A stretch of DNA of 64,000 nucleotides from Paenibacillus alkalitolerans (lineage in GTDB: Bacteria > Bacillota > Bacilli > Paenibacillales > YIM-B00363), in NCBI RefSeq assembly GCF_016482785.1, contig NZ_JAEMXM010000024.1, positions 1 to 64,000 on the forward strand. The letters run 5' to 3'. The translations under genes and the position numbers were made by a program. Under the pieces are notes generated by a model that was not told the origin of the DNA, searched no databases, and saw only the letters and a list, made by a program, of their open reading frames with translations. Shown one piece after another: positions 18,866-27,618 of the stretch (position 1 is the stretch's first letter; each line of letters opens with the position of its first letter).

Positions 18866-20611
18866 TCAAGAGTAGGAAGAGTCTATAATCACCGCACGGT
18901 TTCTGCCTTGTGCTTTGGCGGCATATAAAGCTTCATCGGCTCTGTGGAGGAGCATTTCAATACTATCTTCGCCCAATAGTTCCGCAACTCCCAAGCTTAT
19001 TGAAATCTGCAGCGGTCCCTTATCGGTCTGGAATACATATTCAAACACTTTCCTGCACATGCGTTCAGCCACTCGGTGCCCCGCTTGTCCGTCCGTTTCG
19101 GGCAGAAGCACCACGAACTCCTCACCGCCGAAACGAGCAATAATTTGCTTTGCAGGGAGTACGTCCGCAATGGTCGAAGCCAATCGGCGGAGAACTTCAT
19201 CGCCAATCAAATGTCCGTATCGGTCATTGATTTGCTTAAAGTAATCGATATCGAATAAGATAACCGACAACGGTTTGCGATGCTCCCGCGCCAATTCAAT
19301 TTCCTGCTGTGCCAGTTGATAAAAATGCCGGCGGTTATACATGCCCGTCAATTCGTCGGTCACCGCCATTTTTTCCATTTGCCGGTACATCATGGCGTTA
19401 TCAATGGCAATGCCGGCCTGGCTCGTATAAGTCAATGCGAGCTCGACTTCACTTTGTTCAAAATCGCGATCTTCTCTTTCCAATATCGCCATACCTATCA
19501 ACTTGCTGTGCAAGCGAATAGGAACGGCCATGATGGAATCGTTTTCACCATTGAGATGGGAAACGACCGGCTGCCCGCGTTTCACCAATTGCCGATAGCA
19601 TGCATGTATGATATCCAAGTCCATTTCCGGCATATTCCCATCGCATACGTGCAAAGCTTTAAGTTCCGGGCTTCCATTATCATAAATCCACAAGCTTGCA
19701 CGGCTGAATCTGACAAAATCTTTTAAATGTTCCATTGCAAGCCGTTGAACTTTATGCTCATCCAATGTAGAGCTCAGCGAATACAGCGCTTGTCTGAGCG
19801 ATTCGGATAACCGGCTTCTCTCCCTTTCGAACACGTTCTCCATCTGGAGCTGGGTCGCTCTCTCCTGCGATTGCATAAGCTCTTTTATCTTTGAAAGCAT
19901 TTGATTTAACGTTTCGCCAAGCGCCCCGAATTCATCGTTCGATCGAATTTTCACGCGAGCGTTTAAATTGCCCGCGCCCGCATCCGCCATAATTGCTGTA
20001 ATCGCCTGCAGCGGCTTGGTTACCCAATTGGTTAATATCGTTATTAACAAAATCAAGGACACCATAAAGAAAAGAAAAGACTGCAGCACGGAATAATAAA
20101 TAAGCTTTTTCGTTTTATCTGCAATATATTCACTTGAAACGGCGATTAGGACCGCGCCCTGCACGGCATTCGCATCGTCCGCAACAGGCATCAACGCGGC
20201 ATAGTAATTTTTATTTTCTACGGATATGCCGATATGAGTTTCTTTGCCGCTCTCCAAAGCTTCCTTATACAGGGCGTTATCGAACGTAATGGAGTCGGGT
20301 TTCTCGGAACCGCTTCGGAACAGCAGATCTCCTGTATTATCGAACACGAATACATAAGACACTTCCGGATTTTTGGCGGCGACCTCGCGGCATATTTCGT
20401 CGAACTGATATATATCCTTGATATCCAATCCCAGCGACAAAATCCGTTCCAGCTGTTGCTTTACGACTCCGCCGAGTTGGAACATTTCCTTCTCTACCGC
20501 TTTCCCGTATTCTTGTTTAAAAATATAACCGCTAATGAAGTTGTTTGTCCCGATCGTTATCAATAATATTGTTACAAGCAGCAATATTATTTTATACTTT
20601 AGCCTATTCAT
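18866..20611 (-). CDS. Membrane diguanylate cyclase (sensor-HAMP-GAF-GGDEF)
   Basis: Makes cyclic di-GMP from two GTP. The 581 residues hold TM1 (about 7-24), an extracytoplasmic sensor region (25-170), TM2 (172-194), HAMP (195-245), GAF (about 270-410) and GGDEF (about 415-575). The active site is intact (GGEEF, 495-499), but the inhibitory I-site position five residues before it reads PAKQ instead of RxxD, so product inhibition at that site is unlikely. The ATG at 20611 overlaps the stop of the upstream lipoprotein gene by 8 bases, so that protein is probably its ligand-binding partner. Both lie behind a c-di-GMP riboswitch, which would replace the missing feedback. Confidence 0.92.
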   Translation of the reverse strand: MNRLKYKIILLLVTILLITIGTNNFISGYIFKQEYGKAVEKEMFQLGGVVKQQLERILSLGLDIKDIYQFDEICREVAAKNPEVSYVFVFDNTGDLLFRSGSEKPDSITFDNALYKEALESGKETHIGISVENKNYYAALMPVADDANAVQGAVLIAVSSEYIADKTKKLIYYSVLQSFLFFMVSLILLITILTNWVTKPLQAITAIMADAGAGNLNARVKIRSNDEFGALGETLNQMLSKIKELMQSQERATQLQMENVFERERSRLSESLRQALYSLSSTLDEHKVQRLAMEHLKDFVRFSRASLWIYDNGSPELKALHVCDGNMPEMDLDIIHACYRQLVKRGQPVVSHLNGENDSIMAVPIRLHSKLIGMAILEREDRDFEQSEVELALTYTSQAGIAIDNAMMYRQMEKMAVTDELTGMYNRRHFYQLAQQEIELAREHRKPLSVILFDIDYFKQINDRYGHLIGDEVLRRLASTIADVLPAKQIIARFGGEEFVVLLPETDGQAGHRVAERMCRKVFEYVFQTDKGPLQISISLGVAELLGEDSIEMLLHRADEALYAAKAQGRNRAVIIDSSYS

Positions 20612-21704
20612 TCGTTGACTCCCATTCGTACTTCGTTGCAATTTTTGAGCTTAACAACGTTTTGCTGTTGATCCGAATTCCTAAATCGTCCGCACGCGCC
20701 TTGTTGATTAACGGCTCTCCCTTCATCGAAGAACGAATCGGGAGGCTGCCCGGAGTTTTCCCGTCTATCAAAATGCGCCTTGCCAACAGTCCGGCCTCAT
20801 AGCCTTGCTCGTAACCGGATACGCTTACAACTGCAAGCGTGCCGAAAGAAACCCGGTCTTTCCAAAAGCTGAAGTCGGGAATATTGCTGTTTTCGGCGGT
20901 CCACTTCAATACTTCGCGGTAATGGACATTTTCGCCGGCTTCGTCTTTAAACGTAAATATGCCTATCAGCGCTATCGCATCCACTTCGGTTTGAAGTTGT
21001 TTGATGCGGTTTTGATAGGCTTCAAACGAGTTGAGACGATCCCATGAAACAAATTCCACATCTTCGAGCTGCGGAATTGTCTCATTCATTCTCTTCTCGA
21101 CGGATACCCACATAGGGTCCTCATCGAATATTACGGCGATTTTACGCACATCCGGAACGAATTCTTTCAACAACCGAACGCTCTCGGCGAAATGTTCGTG
21201 TTCTACCACTCCCGTAACGTTAGGGGCTGTCGTATAATCGTACGTTTCCGGTTCTTTATTTACCGCGCTAAACACAATCGGCAAGGAGGTGCCGGCATAG
21301 TGCCGCGCGACATATTCTTGAGCATCGTCATCGCTGGCGTACAGTAAATCAGGCTTCCATGACTCTATCAATTCTCTCGCCTGTTTCGCTTTTTCCCGCT
21401 TTTGTTCTTCGGCGCTGAAATTTTTCGTATCCATCTCGAACACTTTGTACTCTATATTTGCGCTCCCCAGAGCGTCCTTAAATCCTTGCAACTGGGTTTC
21501 CGTCCATTCCCACGGGGTATGGTAGCTCATAACGTGTAAAATCTTGAAAGCTTTGCCGCTATCCGGCTTATTTGTGTCTTGAGACTGTTTCGCCGCAGAC
21601 AGATCACGCTGCGCCTGCTGGATCCCTAAACAACCGGATGTGATGACAACGCAGGCCAAAATAACGAGGAAGGTGACTAAACTACGTATTTTATATTTCC
21701 CCAT
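20604..21704 (-). CDS. ABC-type substrate-binding lipoprotein (PF04392-like) sensor partner
   Basis: A 366-residue lipoprotein: signal peptide with lipobox ITSGC (Cys near 25), then a two-lobed periplasmic-binding fold resembling the ABC_sub_bind family (motifs ILHVMSYHTPWEWTETQLQG and KIAVIFDEDPMWV). No permease or ATPase follows; instead its stop overlaps the diguanylate cyclase start. The likely role is to bind an unknown small ligand outside the cell and signal to the sensor domain of the cyclase; this is inferred from coupling. The ATG at 21704 has a GGAAGGGG site. Confidence 0.82.
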   Translation of the reverse strand: MGKYKIRSLVTFLVILACVVITSGCLGIQQAQRDLSAAKQSQDTNKPDSGKAFKILHVMSYHTPWEWTETQLQGFKDALGSANIEYKVFEMDTKNFSAEEQKREKAKQARELIESWKPDLLYASDDDAQEYVARHYAGTSLPIVFSAVNKEPETYDYTTAPNVTGVVEHEHFAESVRLLKEFVPDVRKIAVIFDEDPMWVSVEKRMNETIPQLEDVEFVSWDRLNSFEAYQNRIKQLQTEVDAIALIGIFTFKDEAGENVHYREVLKWTAENSNIPDFSFWKDRVSFGTLAVVSVSGYEQGYEAGLLARRILIDGKTPGSLPIRSSMKGEPLINKARADDLGIRINSKTLLSSKIATKYEWESTNE

Positions 21705-21744
21705 ATGTACTTCCCCTTCCGGTCATCCTTATCGTTCATCAGAT

Positions 21745-21775
21745 AAAAAAAATAAAAGCCGCATACCAATGCGGC
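21745..21775 (-). terminator. Intrinsic terminator of the riboswitch expression platform
   Basis: On the minus strand a 7-base stem GCCGCAT/ATGCGGC (21758-21764 with 21769-21775, loop of four) is followed by TTTTATTTTTTTT. It lies between the c-di-GMP aptamer and the first gene, so its formation would stop transcription of the operon. Confidence 0.88.
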
Positions 21776-21802
21776 CACTTCATTCAGTGAAACGAATGCG
21801 TT

Positions 21803-21890
21803 CGGCAACCCGGCTGCCATAGTTCAACGTTAGGCCCGTGGCTTTGCGTCCCTGATTTTCATCAGGTTTGCATTGTTCGTGCATTGTTTA
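21803..21890 (-). ncRNA. Cyclic di-GMP-I riboswitch (GEMM-I)
   Basis: On the minus strand the leader carries the class I c-di-GMP aptamer hallmarks in order: GCAAACC, a small hairpin with a GAAA-type loop (TGATGAAAATCA), GGGACGCAAAGCC, GGGCCTAA, ATGGCAGCCGGGTTGCC. A P1 stem can form between AACAATGC at the 5' side and GCATTCGTT at the 3' side. A perfect sigma-A promoter lies upstream and a terminator downstream, before a gene pair that ends in a diguanylate cyclase. Whether ligand turns the operon on or off cannot be decided by eye. Confidence 0.92.
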
Positions 21891-21906
21891 TAGTTATATT
21901 GCACTA

Positions 21907-21936
21907 ATTATAACGACCTATGTCGAATAATGTCAA
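21907..21936 (-). promoter_or_regulatory. Sigma-A promoter of the riboswitch operon
   Basis: Minus strand consensus -35 TTGACA (21931-21936) and consensus -10 TATAAT (21907-21912), 18 bases apart, placed directly upstream of the aptamer. Confidence 0.8.
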
Positions 21937-21996
21937 TTAGTATTGCAGATTCTCGCCAAGCGAACTGGTCCGGCCAGCACATGATCCGGCAGCGGT

Positions 21997-22521
21997 TTAC
22001 CATCCGCTCTTGTCTACTAATGATTTTATTTGGGCGGTATGGTGCCGGTTATGCCAAACAAATCTTTGAAGTGCAATGTCGACAGTGATCGAACCTAGTA
22101 CTTTCGTTCTTAATTTTCTGATAAATTCTTCGGGGTTGAGACCATTAAGCAATATAAGAAATCGGCTGTGAAGCGCTTCGAGGAGCGTAAGAGAGGTTTC
22201 AATGGGGACGTTCTTGTAATCGTTAAGTTCTGCCCACAAATCTTCACGGTAAGAATCCGATAGGGGGTCGTCTTCGGTTAGCGCCCTCTTGAATCGCAAG
22301 TAAGCGTTCATATCGTTATCGGCCATATGATGCACTATTTGTTGAATGGTCCACCCGCCGGGGCGAAAAGGTACTTGCAGTTGTTCAGGTTTAAGGCGGT
22401 TCAACATATTTGTAAGGTTCTTCGAAATATCGGGGATTTGATTTATGTACCCTTTGCGCTGTTCGGAAGTAGGATTTGGAATCGGTTCAAATTGGCCGAT
22501 CGGGTAACGCAAATCATCCAT
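21997..22521 (-). CDS. YfiT/DinB-family bacillithiol transferase-like protein
   Basis: A 174-residue four-helix bundle protein of the DinB superfamily, YfiT branch. It shows the N-terminal YPIGQFEPIP motif and the metal-binding histidines expected for the family (HHMADND near 65 and WHNRHHTAQI near 157). YfiT-like proteins are annotated as putative metal-dependent hydrolases or bacillithiol S-transferases. The start at 22521 is followed by the family-typical N-terminus; an AGGGGG site precedes it. It is close to a frameshifted VOC gene, and a scrap of a second copy lies at 23577-23660. Confidence 0.88.
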   Translation of the reverse strand: MDDLRYPIGQFEPIPNPTSEQRKGYINQIPDISKNLTNMLNRLKPEQLQVPFRPGGWTIQQIVHHMADNDMNAYLRFKRALTEDDPLSDSYREDLWAELNDYKNVPIETSLTLLEALHSRFLILLNGLNPEEFIRKLRTKVLGSITVDIALQRFVWHNRHHTAQIKSLVDKSGW

Positions 22522-22566
22522 TGATTAAAATCCCCCTGCTTATAAACTTCGTTCTATAGTTAAAAA

Positions 22567-22955
22567 CTAATTTTCCCCAATAAATATTGTGTTTTGATCC
22601 ACAAAAGAAACAGGGTTTCCGAATGGGTCTTTGCAATAGAAAATTCGCTCCCCCCACGGCATAATCTGGATATCTCCTTCAAGTTCGCCTCCTGATACTC
22701 TCACTAAACTATAAGTCGTCTCCAGATCCTCGACAGCAAAATAAATATATTGATTACTATGAAAATTCCATTTTTCCTGTTTGTCTCCTTCCTTTACAGG
22801 ATCGTAACAAGCTAATATTGTACCGTTACATTTGAAATAATGGGTCCCAAGGAGACTCGTTCTCCCTTTATCTGCAGTACCTCTTGATAAAACAATGATG
22901 CTTTTTCTATATCATTGACCGGCATAATTACACGATATAATTTTGGCGGATTCAT
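22567..22955 (-). pseudogene. VOC (glyoxalase/bleomycin-resistance) protein, frameshifted
   Basis: From the ATG at 22955, with a GAGGAG site, the frame reads a VOC-like start (RVIMPVNDIEKASLFYQEVL) but stops early. The remainder continues in another frame as THYFKCNGTILACYDPVKEG to ...YCKDPFGNPVSFVDQNT and a stop at 22567-22569. A single missing base near 22845 (in TTGGGACC) explains everything. Whole, it would be about 129 residues, normal for a small VOC protein. It is either a recent pseudogene or a sequencing error; metal-ligand positions look kept in the rest. Confidence 0.75.
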
Positions 22956-23027
22956 TTATTCCATCTCCTCTTGTTCACCGAATAATTGTATCCTCTGATG
23001 GTTTCGCTTACCATATTTTCCTAATTG

Positions 23028-23321
23028 TCATTCTTCACCCCTATAATCCCTTGCCCCGTGTATGATTGTTGTAATGATTACATTATCATTACTGACTCGG
23101 TAAATAATTCTATACCTATGTACAAAAAGTTCCCGCATATTAGGATCGTCCAATTCCGGAACAATACGTCCTCTATGCGGGAAATTCATTAGTGTCTTCG
23201 CTTTGTCCATCACATCTTCATAAAAAGACATCGCATAATAAGGGGAGTCTTCAGAAATATAAGCGACGATGTTTTGGAGATCTTTAAATGCGGATATTGT
23301 CCAGATTACTTCTTTAGCCAT
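23028..23321 (-). CDS. RelE/ParE family toxin
   Basis: A 97-residue protein of the RelE/ParE fold: IWTISAFKDLQNIVAYI at the start, PHRGRIVPEL in the middle and ELFVHRYRIIYRV near 65, all family-typical. Members either cut mRNA on the ribosome or inhibit gyrase; which applies here is open. Its start overlaps the upstream small gene by 16 bases, the usual antitoxin-toxin arrangement. Confidence 0.88.
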   Translation of the reverse strand: MAKEVIWTISAFKDLQNIVAYISEDSPYYAMSFYEDVMDKAKTLMNFPHRGRIVPELDDPNMRELFVHRYRIIYRVSNDNVIITTIIHGARDYRGEE

Positions 23322-23488
23322 TGAGCCATCCTCGTTTTCACTTCTTCATGCGTTAATACATTCCCCTCGTCCAAGTCCTTCAACCCTTTCTCAATCTTGG
23401 ATCGAACATACAACTTGTATTGAAGGTCTTCAATTGAAAAGTTTTCGGGAAGACTATCGATCATTTGTTTTAGTTCTTCTTTCTCCAT
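23306..23488 (-). CDS. Antitoxin of the RelE/ParE pair
   Basis: A 60-residue acidic-helical protein (start MEKEELKQMIDSLPENFSIE, end RMAQWLKK) directly upstream of and overlapping the toxin. Order, size and overlap mark it as the antitoxin that neutralises the toxin and represses the pair. It starts at an ATG with a GAGGTGATAA site; a TATAAT lies just upstream, near an inverted repeat around TTCATGAA that could be its operator. Confidence 0.75.
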   Translation of the reverse strand: MEKEELKQMIDSLPENFSIEDLQYKLYVRSKIEKGLKDLDEGNVLTHEEVKTRMAQWLKK

Positions 23489-23576
23489 TTAGTTATCACC
23501 TCATCAAAATTATAACATTGAAATTCATGAAGTTCATGCAGAACTGGATAATTTCAATGTTGACACCAAACCTCCC

Positions 23577-23660
23577 TCAATTCGCGGTCCGGCTTCCTTG
23601 AATATATTTCAGATATGGGGTGGGTTCAAATTGGCCGATAGAGTAGCGCAAATGGTCCAT
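23577..23660 (-). pseudogene. Duplicated 5' scrap of a yfiT-like gene
   Basis: The minus strand encodes MDHLRYSIGQFEPTP, nearly the same as the first residues of the YfiT protein at 21997-22521, then runs into unrelated codons and a stop. The matching DNA also covers the leader up to about 23698. It is a decayed second copy, left when the rest of the gene was lost, and it now sits between the toxin-antitoxin pair and the kinase gene. Confidence 0.7.
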
Positions 23661-23698
23661 TTTCTAATATCCCACCCCCCATAAACTTCTTTTTATAG

Positions 23699-25297
23699 TT
23701 AATTCAGATAATCTACTGCCGCTCTTTCGATAGCAAGTCCCTTGATGTAACGTTTCATAAATTCATTAAAACCTGCTACATCATTAGGATCAGGATCTAT
23801 ACTCGTACCCATTTTCCCTGCAAATACTTTCTCATTTAGATAATGTTCTAAGGTTTCATTATCCGCCTTGTTGATCATATAGGATGCAAGAAGAGCGATA
23901 CCCCACGCTCCGCCTTCACCTGCAGTTTCCATTACGGAAACAGGTACATCAATCGCAGCAGCCATAATCCTCTGTCCTACGCCTTTGGTCTTAAATAAGC
24001 CGCCGTGACCTAAGATTCGATCCAATTTAACTTCTTCTTGTTTGAGAAGAATATCCATACCGATCTTCAGAGCGCCCAATGCTGTAAATAAATGTACGCG
24101 CATAAAATTAGCCAGGTTGAATTTACTTTCTGAGGAACGCACAAACAATGGGCGGCCTTCTTCAAAATGTGTAATGTGCTCACCGGAAAGATAGCCGTAA
24201 GCCAATAAACCGCCGCAGTCCGGATCTCCTTGAAGCGCCAAATTATATAAAGTTCCATATAACTTATTCATGTCAACTTCCAGACCCATCGCTTTTGCAA
24301 ATTCGTCAAACAGTCCGACCCAAGCGTTCAAATCCGAGGAACAGTTATTGGAATGAGCCATCGCTACCAGGTTACCGGTAGGCGTTGTTACGAGGTCGAT
24401 CTCGGAATATACTTTTGACAATTCCTTTTCGAGTACAACCATAGCAAATACTGAAGTTCCGGCAGAAACATTACCCGTACGCTTCGCTATGCTATTTGTC
24501 GCTACCATACCGGTTCCTGCATCACCTTCCGGCGGGCAAAGCGGAATACCGGACTGCAATTCTCCTGTAACATCCAACAGCTTCGCTCCTTCTTCCGTGA
24601 GAACACCGGCATTTTCACCGGCTGCCAAAACCTTCGGCAAGATATCCTCAAGTTTCCATGGAAGATTCTTGGAAGCAATCAATTCATTGAACTGCTTTAT
24701 CATCGTTTCATTATAATTTTTCGTATTCAAGTCAATAGGGAGTACACCGGAAGCTTCACCAACGCCCAGAACCTTCTGTCCTGTCAGTTTCCAATGAATG
24801 TAACCCGCTAAGGTTGTTAGGAAGCTAATGTCGGCTACATGCTCCTCCTGATTTAAGATCGCTTGATAAAGATGAGCGGTACTCCATCTCTGAGGAATGT
24901 GGTAGTCAAACAATGTTGTCAGTGCTTCAGAAGCTTGTCCGGTAAAATTGTTACGCCAGGTACGGAACGGTACTAACAGCTCTCCGTTTTTGTCAAAAGC
25001 CATATAGCCATGCATCATACCGCTAAAGCCGATTGCTCCTATTGTTTGTAAAGTGACTCCATATTGTTGTTTCACATCGCTCGCCATCTTTTGATAACTG
25101 TCCTGTAAACCCTTCCAAATATCCTCTAAGCTGTAAGTCCAGATATTGTTCACATAGCTGTTTTCCCAGTCGTGGCTGCCGGATGCGATAGGTGCATTAT
25201 CTTCACCAATGAGAACCGCTTTTATTCGGGTTGAGCCAAATTCAATACCAAGTGCTGTCTTGCCGCTCAGAATGGCATTTTTTACGTCATAAGCCAT
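23699..25297 (-). CDS. FGGY-family carbohydrate kinase, probable L-ribulokinase
   Basis: Phosphorylates a sugar with ATP; in this operon L-ribulose to L-ribulose-5-phosphate is the step that would otherwise be missing. The 532 residues show the FGGY/ASKHA layout: an N-terminal phosphate loop ([17 protein letters not shown]), the catalytic-region [20 protein letters not shown] and a C-terminal adenosine motif. It is not like classical B. subtilis AraB but resembles the alternative kinase type found with arabinose genes in clostridia. The ATG at 25297 has GGAGGA; the frame extends 5 codons more to a TTG without site. Last gene of the ara operon. Confidence 0.85.
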   Translation of the reverse strand: MAYDVKNAILSGKTALGIEFGSTRIKAVLIGEDNAPIASGSHDWENSYVNNIWTYSLEDIWKGLQDSYQKMASDVKQQYGVTLQTIGAIGFSGMMHGYMAFDKNGELLVPFRTWRNNFTGQASEALTTLFDYHIPQRWSTAHLYQAILNQEEHVADISFLTTLAGYIHWKLTGQKVLGVGEASGVLPIDLNTKNYNETMIKQFNELIASKNLPWKLEDILPKVLAAGENAGVLTEEGAKLLDVTGELQSGIPLCPPEGDAGTGMVATNSIAKRTGNVSAGTSVFAMVVLEKELSKVYSEIDLVTTPTGNLVAMAHSNNCSSDLNAWVGLFDEFAKAMGLEVDMNKLYGTLYNLALQGDPDCGGLLAYGYLSGEHITHFEEGRPLFVRSSESKFNLANFMRVHLFTALGALKIGMDILLKQEEVKLDRILGHGGLFKTKGVGQRIMAAAIDVPVSVMETAGEGGAWGIALLASYMINKADNETLEHYLNEKVFAGKMGTSIDPDPNDVAGFNEFMKRYIKGLAIERAAVDYLN

Positions 25298-25338
25298 GTT
25301 ACTCTCCTCCAAATTAAAGAAATAATATTCTCAACCGG

Positions 25339-26505
25339 TTACCCGATCCGCTCGTTATAATACCTCAACAGCGTGCCCCGATTCGGACGCACACGATGGG
25401 CCTCTTTCAGGCCGCGAGCCGCAAGCTCGCTGTCGATTCCCAGCTCCTCCAGCGTGGAAGGACCCCGGACTTTCGCAAGAAGCTCCTTAAGCATCGCTTC
25501 GTCCGGGATCTCCCGCAGAAGACTGCCGACCTCATCTCTGCCGGCACCATTCCATTCGATCAAGCCTTCATCCGCAATCCGCCGGTATAAGGCCGCCACA
25601 ACCGTGCAGGCGACGCCGACTTTGGCGCCGTGCAGCAGCTGTCTCTTTCCCGTCCGGATAAAATCCATTTCCCAATAGTGGGACAAATGGTGCTCCGCTC
25701 CCGACGCCGGGTGGGATTGCCCGAAAATAAGCATAGCGAGTCCGGATTCGATGAGCGCAGCGGTAAGCTTCGTTATGCCTTCTTCGCTTGCTCTGCCGAT
25801 GGCGGCGGCATTGTCGATGCAAGCCTGCAGCGCCTCCTCCGTAATCCGGGCGACCAGCGGAGAGTAAGGCTCTCCTGCGCTCAACCTGCCGAATTTCCAA
25901 TCGAACAAGGACGTGCTCTTGCCAAGCATATCTCCGAAGCCCGCGGCGACCATCCGGACGGGCGCCTTCCGCAAAATGTCGGTATCTGCAAATATCGCAA
26001 TAGGTCCGCTTGCCTGCACCGTGATCTTGTCTCCCCGGATCAAGAGGGGGGCGCCTCTAGAGGTAAAACCGTCGACCGAAGGAGCGGCAGGCACCGAAAC
26101 AAAAGGAAGACCGGAAGTAAACGCAGCATACCGGGCAATGTCATGAAGCGTTCCGGCGCCGGCAACAACGACGATATCGGCCTGCGTCCTCTGGATGTCC
26201 AGAAGCACCTGGATGACGGAGGCTTCGTCAGCCACAACGTCTCCTAACGGATTCGGCTTCACAAGAGTCAGGTTCGCTGTCAATCCGCGTGAAGACAAGC
26301 GGTCAGACAATAGCTTCCCAGCCTCTTCGAACGTGTGGGAGTCCGCAACGAGCAAAATCCGCCGATACCCGCCTTCTTCCAGATAAACCGCCGCGCTGAC
26401 GACGGCTCCCGGCTCCAAAACGATTTGCTCAGGAAACGGGACTCCGCCGATCGGTTCATTCATTTCTTCCGCCATTCTTGTTATCCGTTCCAAAATGCGA
26501 CTCAC
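25339..26505 (-). CDS. araM: AraM, NAD(P)-dependent glycerol-1-phosphate dehydrogenase
   Basis: AraM of B. subtilis reduces dihydroxyacetone phosphate to sn-glycerol-1-phosphate. The 388-residue product has the metal-dependent alcohol dehydrogenase fold: nucleotide-binding part (about 30-180, with VVAGAGTLHDIARY near 115) and a helical domain with metal-binding Asp/His positions (GQSHPASGAEHHLSHYWEM near 265). The start is a GTG at 26505 behind AAGGAGG. It lies inside the arabinose operon, as in Bacillus, although its link to arabinose catabolism is unclear. Confidence 0.9.
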   Translation of the reverse strand: MSRILERITRMAEEMNEPIGGVPFPEQIVLEPGAVVSAAVYLEEGGYRRILLVADSHTFEEAGKLLSDRLSSRGLTANLTLVKPNPLGDVVADEASVIQVLLDIQRTQADIVVVAGAGTLHDIARYAAFTSGLPFVSVPAAPSVDGFTSRGAPLLIRGDKITVQASGPIAIFADTDILRKAPVRMVAAGFGDMLGKSTSLFDWKFGRLSAGEPYSPLVARITEEALQACIDNAAAIGRASEEGITKLTAALIESGLAMLIFGQSHPASGAEHHLSHYWEMDFIRTGKRQLLHGAKVGVACTVVAALYRRIADEGLIEWNGAGRDEVGSLLREIPDEAMLKELLAKVRGPSTLEELGIDSELAARGLKEAHRVRPNRGTLLRYYNERIG

Positions 26506-26531
26506 AACCGCCGCCTCCTTCCGGGGACATT

Positions 26532-27524
26532 TTAACCCTTAATATAAATCCGGCTTGTTTCTTCCCAAATCTCGCCCGGCTTAAGCGAAAACACGCCGAT
26601 CTCTTCCGGAGGCAGATCCGTATTCGGTCCGTTCACCAGGTTCATTTGCGGTTCCGGGCAGAAGAAGCCTTCCGTCGCGTTGTTGTTCCAAATCATCCAT
26701 TGTTTATAGGAAGTGCCGACATCATACACGAGAGTCACGCCAAGCTTCGTGTCGGTCAGCTCCATCCGGTTGCTGCCGTTCTGTGGAACCGCCGTATAAT
26801 GGTTATCCCATGATTCGGTGAACGGGTACACGCCTTCTCCGCGAAGCTGTTCTTCCACGCTCGATAACGGCTGGAATTTACCGGTCGGAAGCATCCGCTC
26901 GTTCATTTCCCAGCGGTTCCCGATCGTCAGCCTCACGCGATAATCTTTCGCGCTGCTGCCCGCAGCGAACGGCGCGTTGACGGCCGTGTGGAATGCGACG
27001 AGGCAAGGCAGATCCTCCTCACCCGAGTTGCGCATGTAAGTATGCTGGAACAATCCGTCGACGCTTAATGCGTAACGCAGGCGAATCGTAAACTTGAACG
27101 GAAAATATTTGAACACCGGGTGCTGCTCGTCAACGGTCAACGATACCGTCACGAAGCTTTCATTCGGAGTCGAGCCGTAGTCATCGACCGACCATGGGAC
27201 ATTATATAGAAACCCGTGTAAGTGGTTGCCCCGCGAAGTCTCATTGACGGGGAGTTGGTATGTCTTGCCATTCCAGCGAAACTTGCCGTCTTGGAATCGA
27301 TTAGGCGGGACTAGGACGGGAATGCCGTGGACATACGGAAGCGCCCGGAATTCGTTCATTTCATGCTGCTCGGGTTCGCGGAGGATGCGATAACCTTTCT
27401 CCACGTCGCGAAATGCGATTAAATTACCTCCCACACCCGGAAGGATCGCCGCTTCATAGGGACCTGCCTTTAACCATACGGCTTTCTCGTCGAAATAATT
27501 ACCTTCGAATGCGCTGCATTGCAT
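26532..27524 (-). CDS. Aldose 1-epimerase family protein
   Basis: Converts alpha and beta anomers of a free sugar, which would supply the right L-arabinose anomer for AraA. The 330-residue galactose mutarotase-like beta-sandwich has the catalytic His region (RGNHLHGFLYN) and the C-terminal Glu motif (FFCPEPQMNLVNGP). The ATG at 27524 has a GAGGAG site; the longer frame reaches into the terminator after araA. It starts just after that terminator and so depends on read-through or on its own unseen promoter. Confidence 0.88.
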   Translation of the reverse strand: MQCSAFEGNYFDEKAVWLKAGPYEAAILPGVGGNLIAFRDVEKGYRILREPEQHEMNEFRALPYVHGIPVLVPPNRFQDGKFRWNGKTYQLPVNETSRGNHLHGFLYNVPWSVDDYGSTPNESFVTVSLTVDEQHPVFKYFPFKFTIRLRYALSVDGLFQHTYMRNSGEEDLPCLVAFHTAVNAPFAAGSSAKDYRVRLTIGNRWEMNERMLPTGKFQPLSSVEEQLRGEGVYPFTESWDNHYTAVPQNGSNRMELTDTKLGVTLVYDVGTSYKQWMIWNNNATEGFFCPEPQMNLVNGPNTDLPPEEIGVFSLKPGEIWEETSRIYIKG

Positions 27525-27549
27525 GCAGTTTCCACTCCTCTTCAATTTG

Positions 27550-27595
27550 AAAAAGGACTCAAGCGCGTATCTTTGCAATATGCGGAGTCCTTTTT
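27550..27595 (-). terminator. Terminator between araA and the galM-like gene
   Basis: Arms AAAAAGGACTC (27550-27560) and GAGTCCTTTTT (27585-27595) form an 11-base stem with a run of T on the minus strand. Placed inside the ara operon it should lower expression of epimerase, araM and kinase relative to araD and araA. Confidence 0.8.
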
Positions 27596-27618
27596 CTCAG
27601 TTTAGATTAGCTTTAGCA

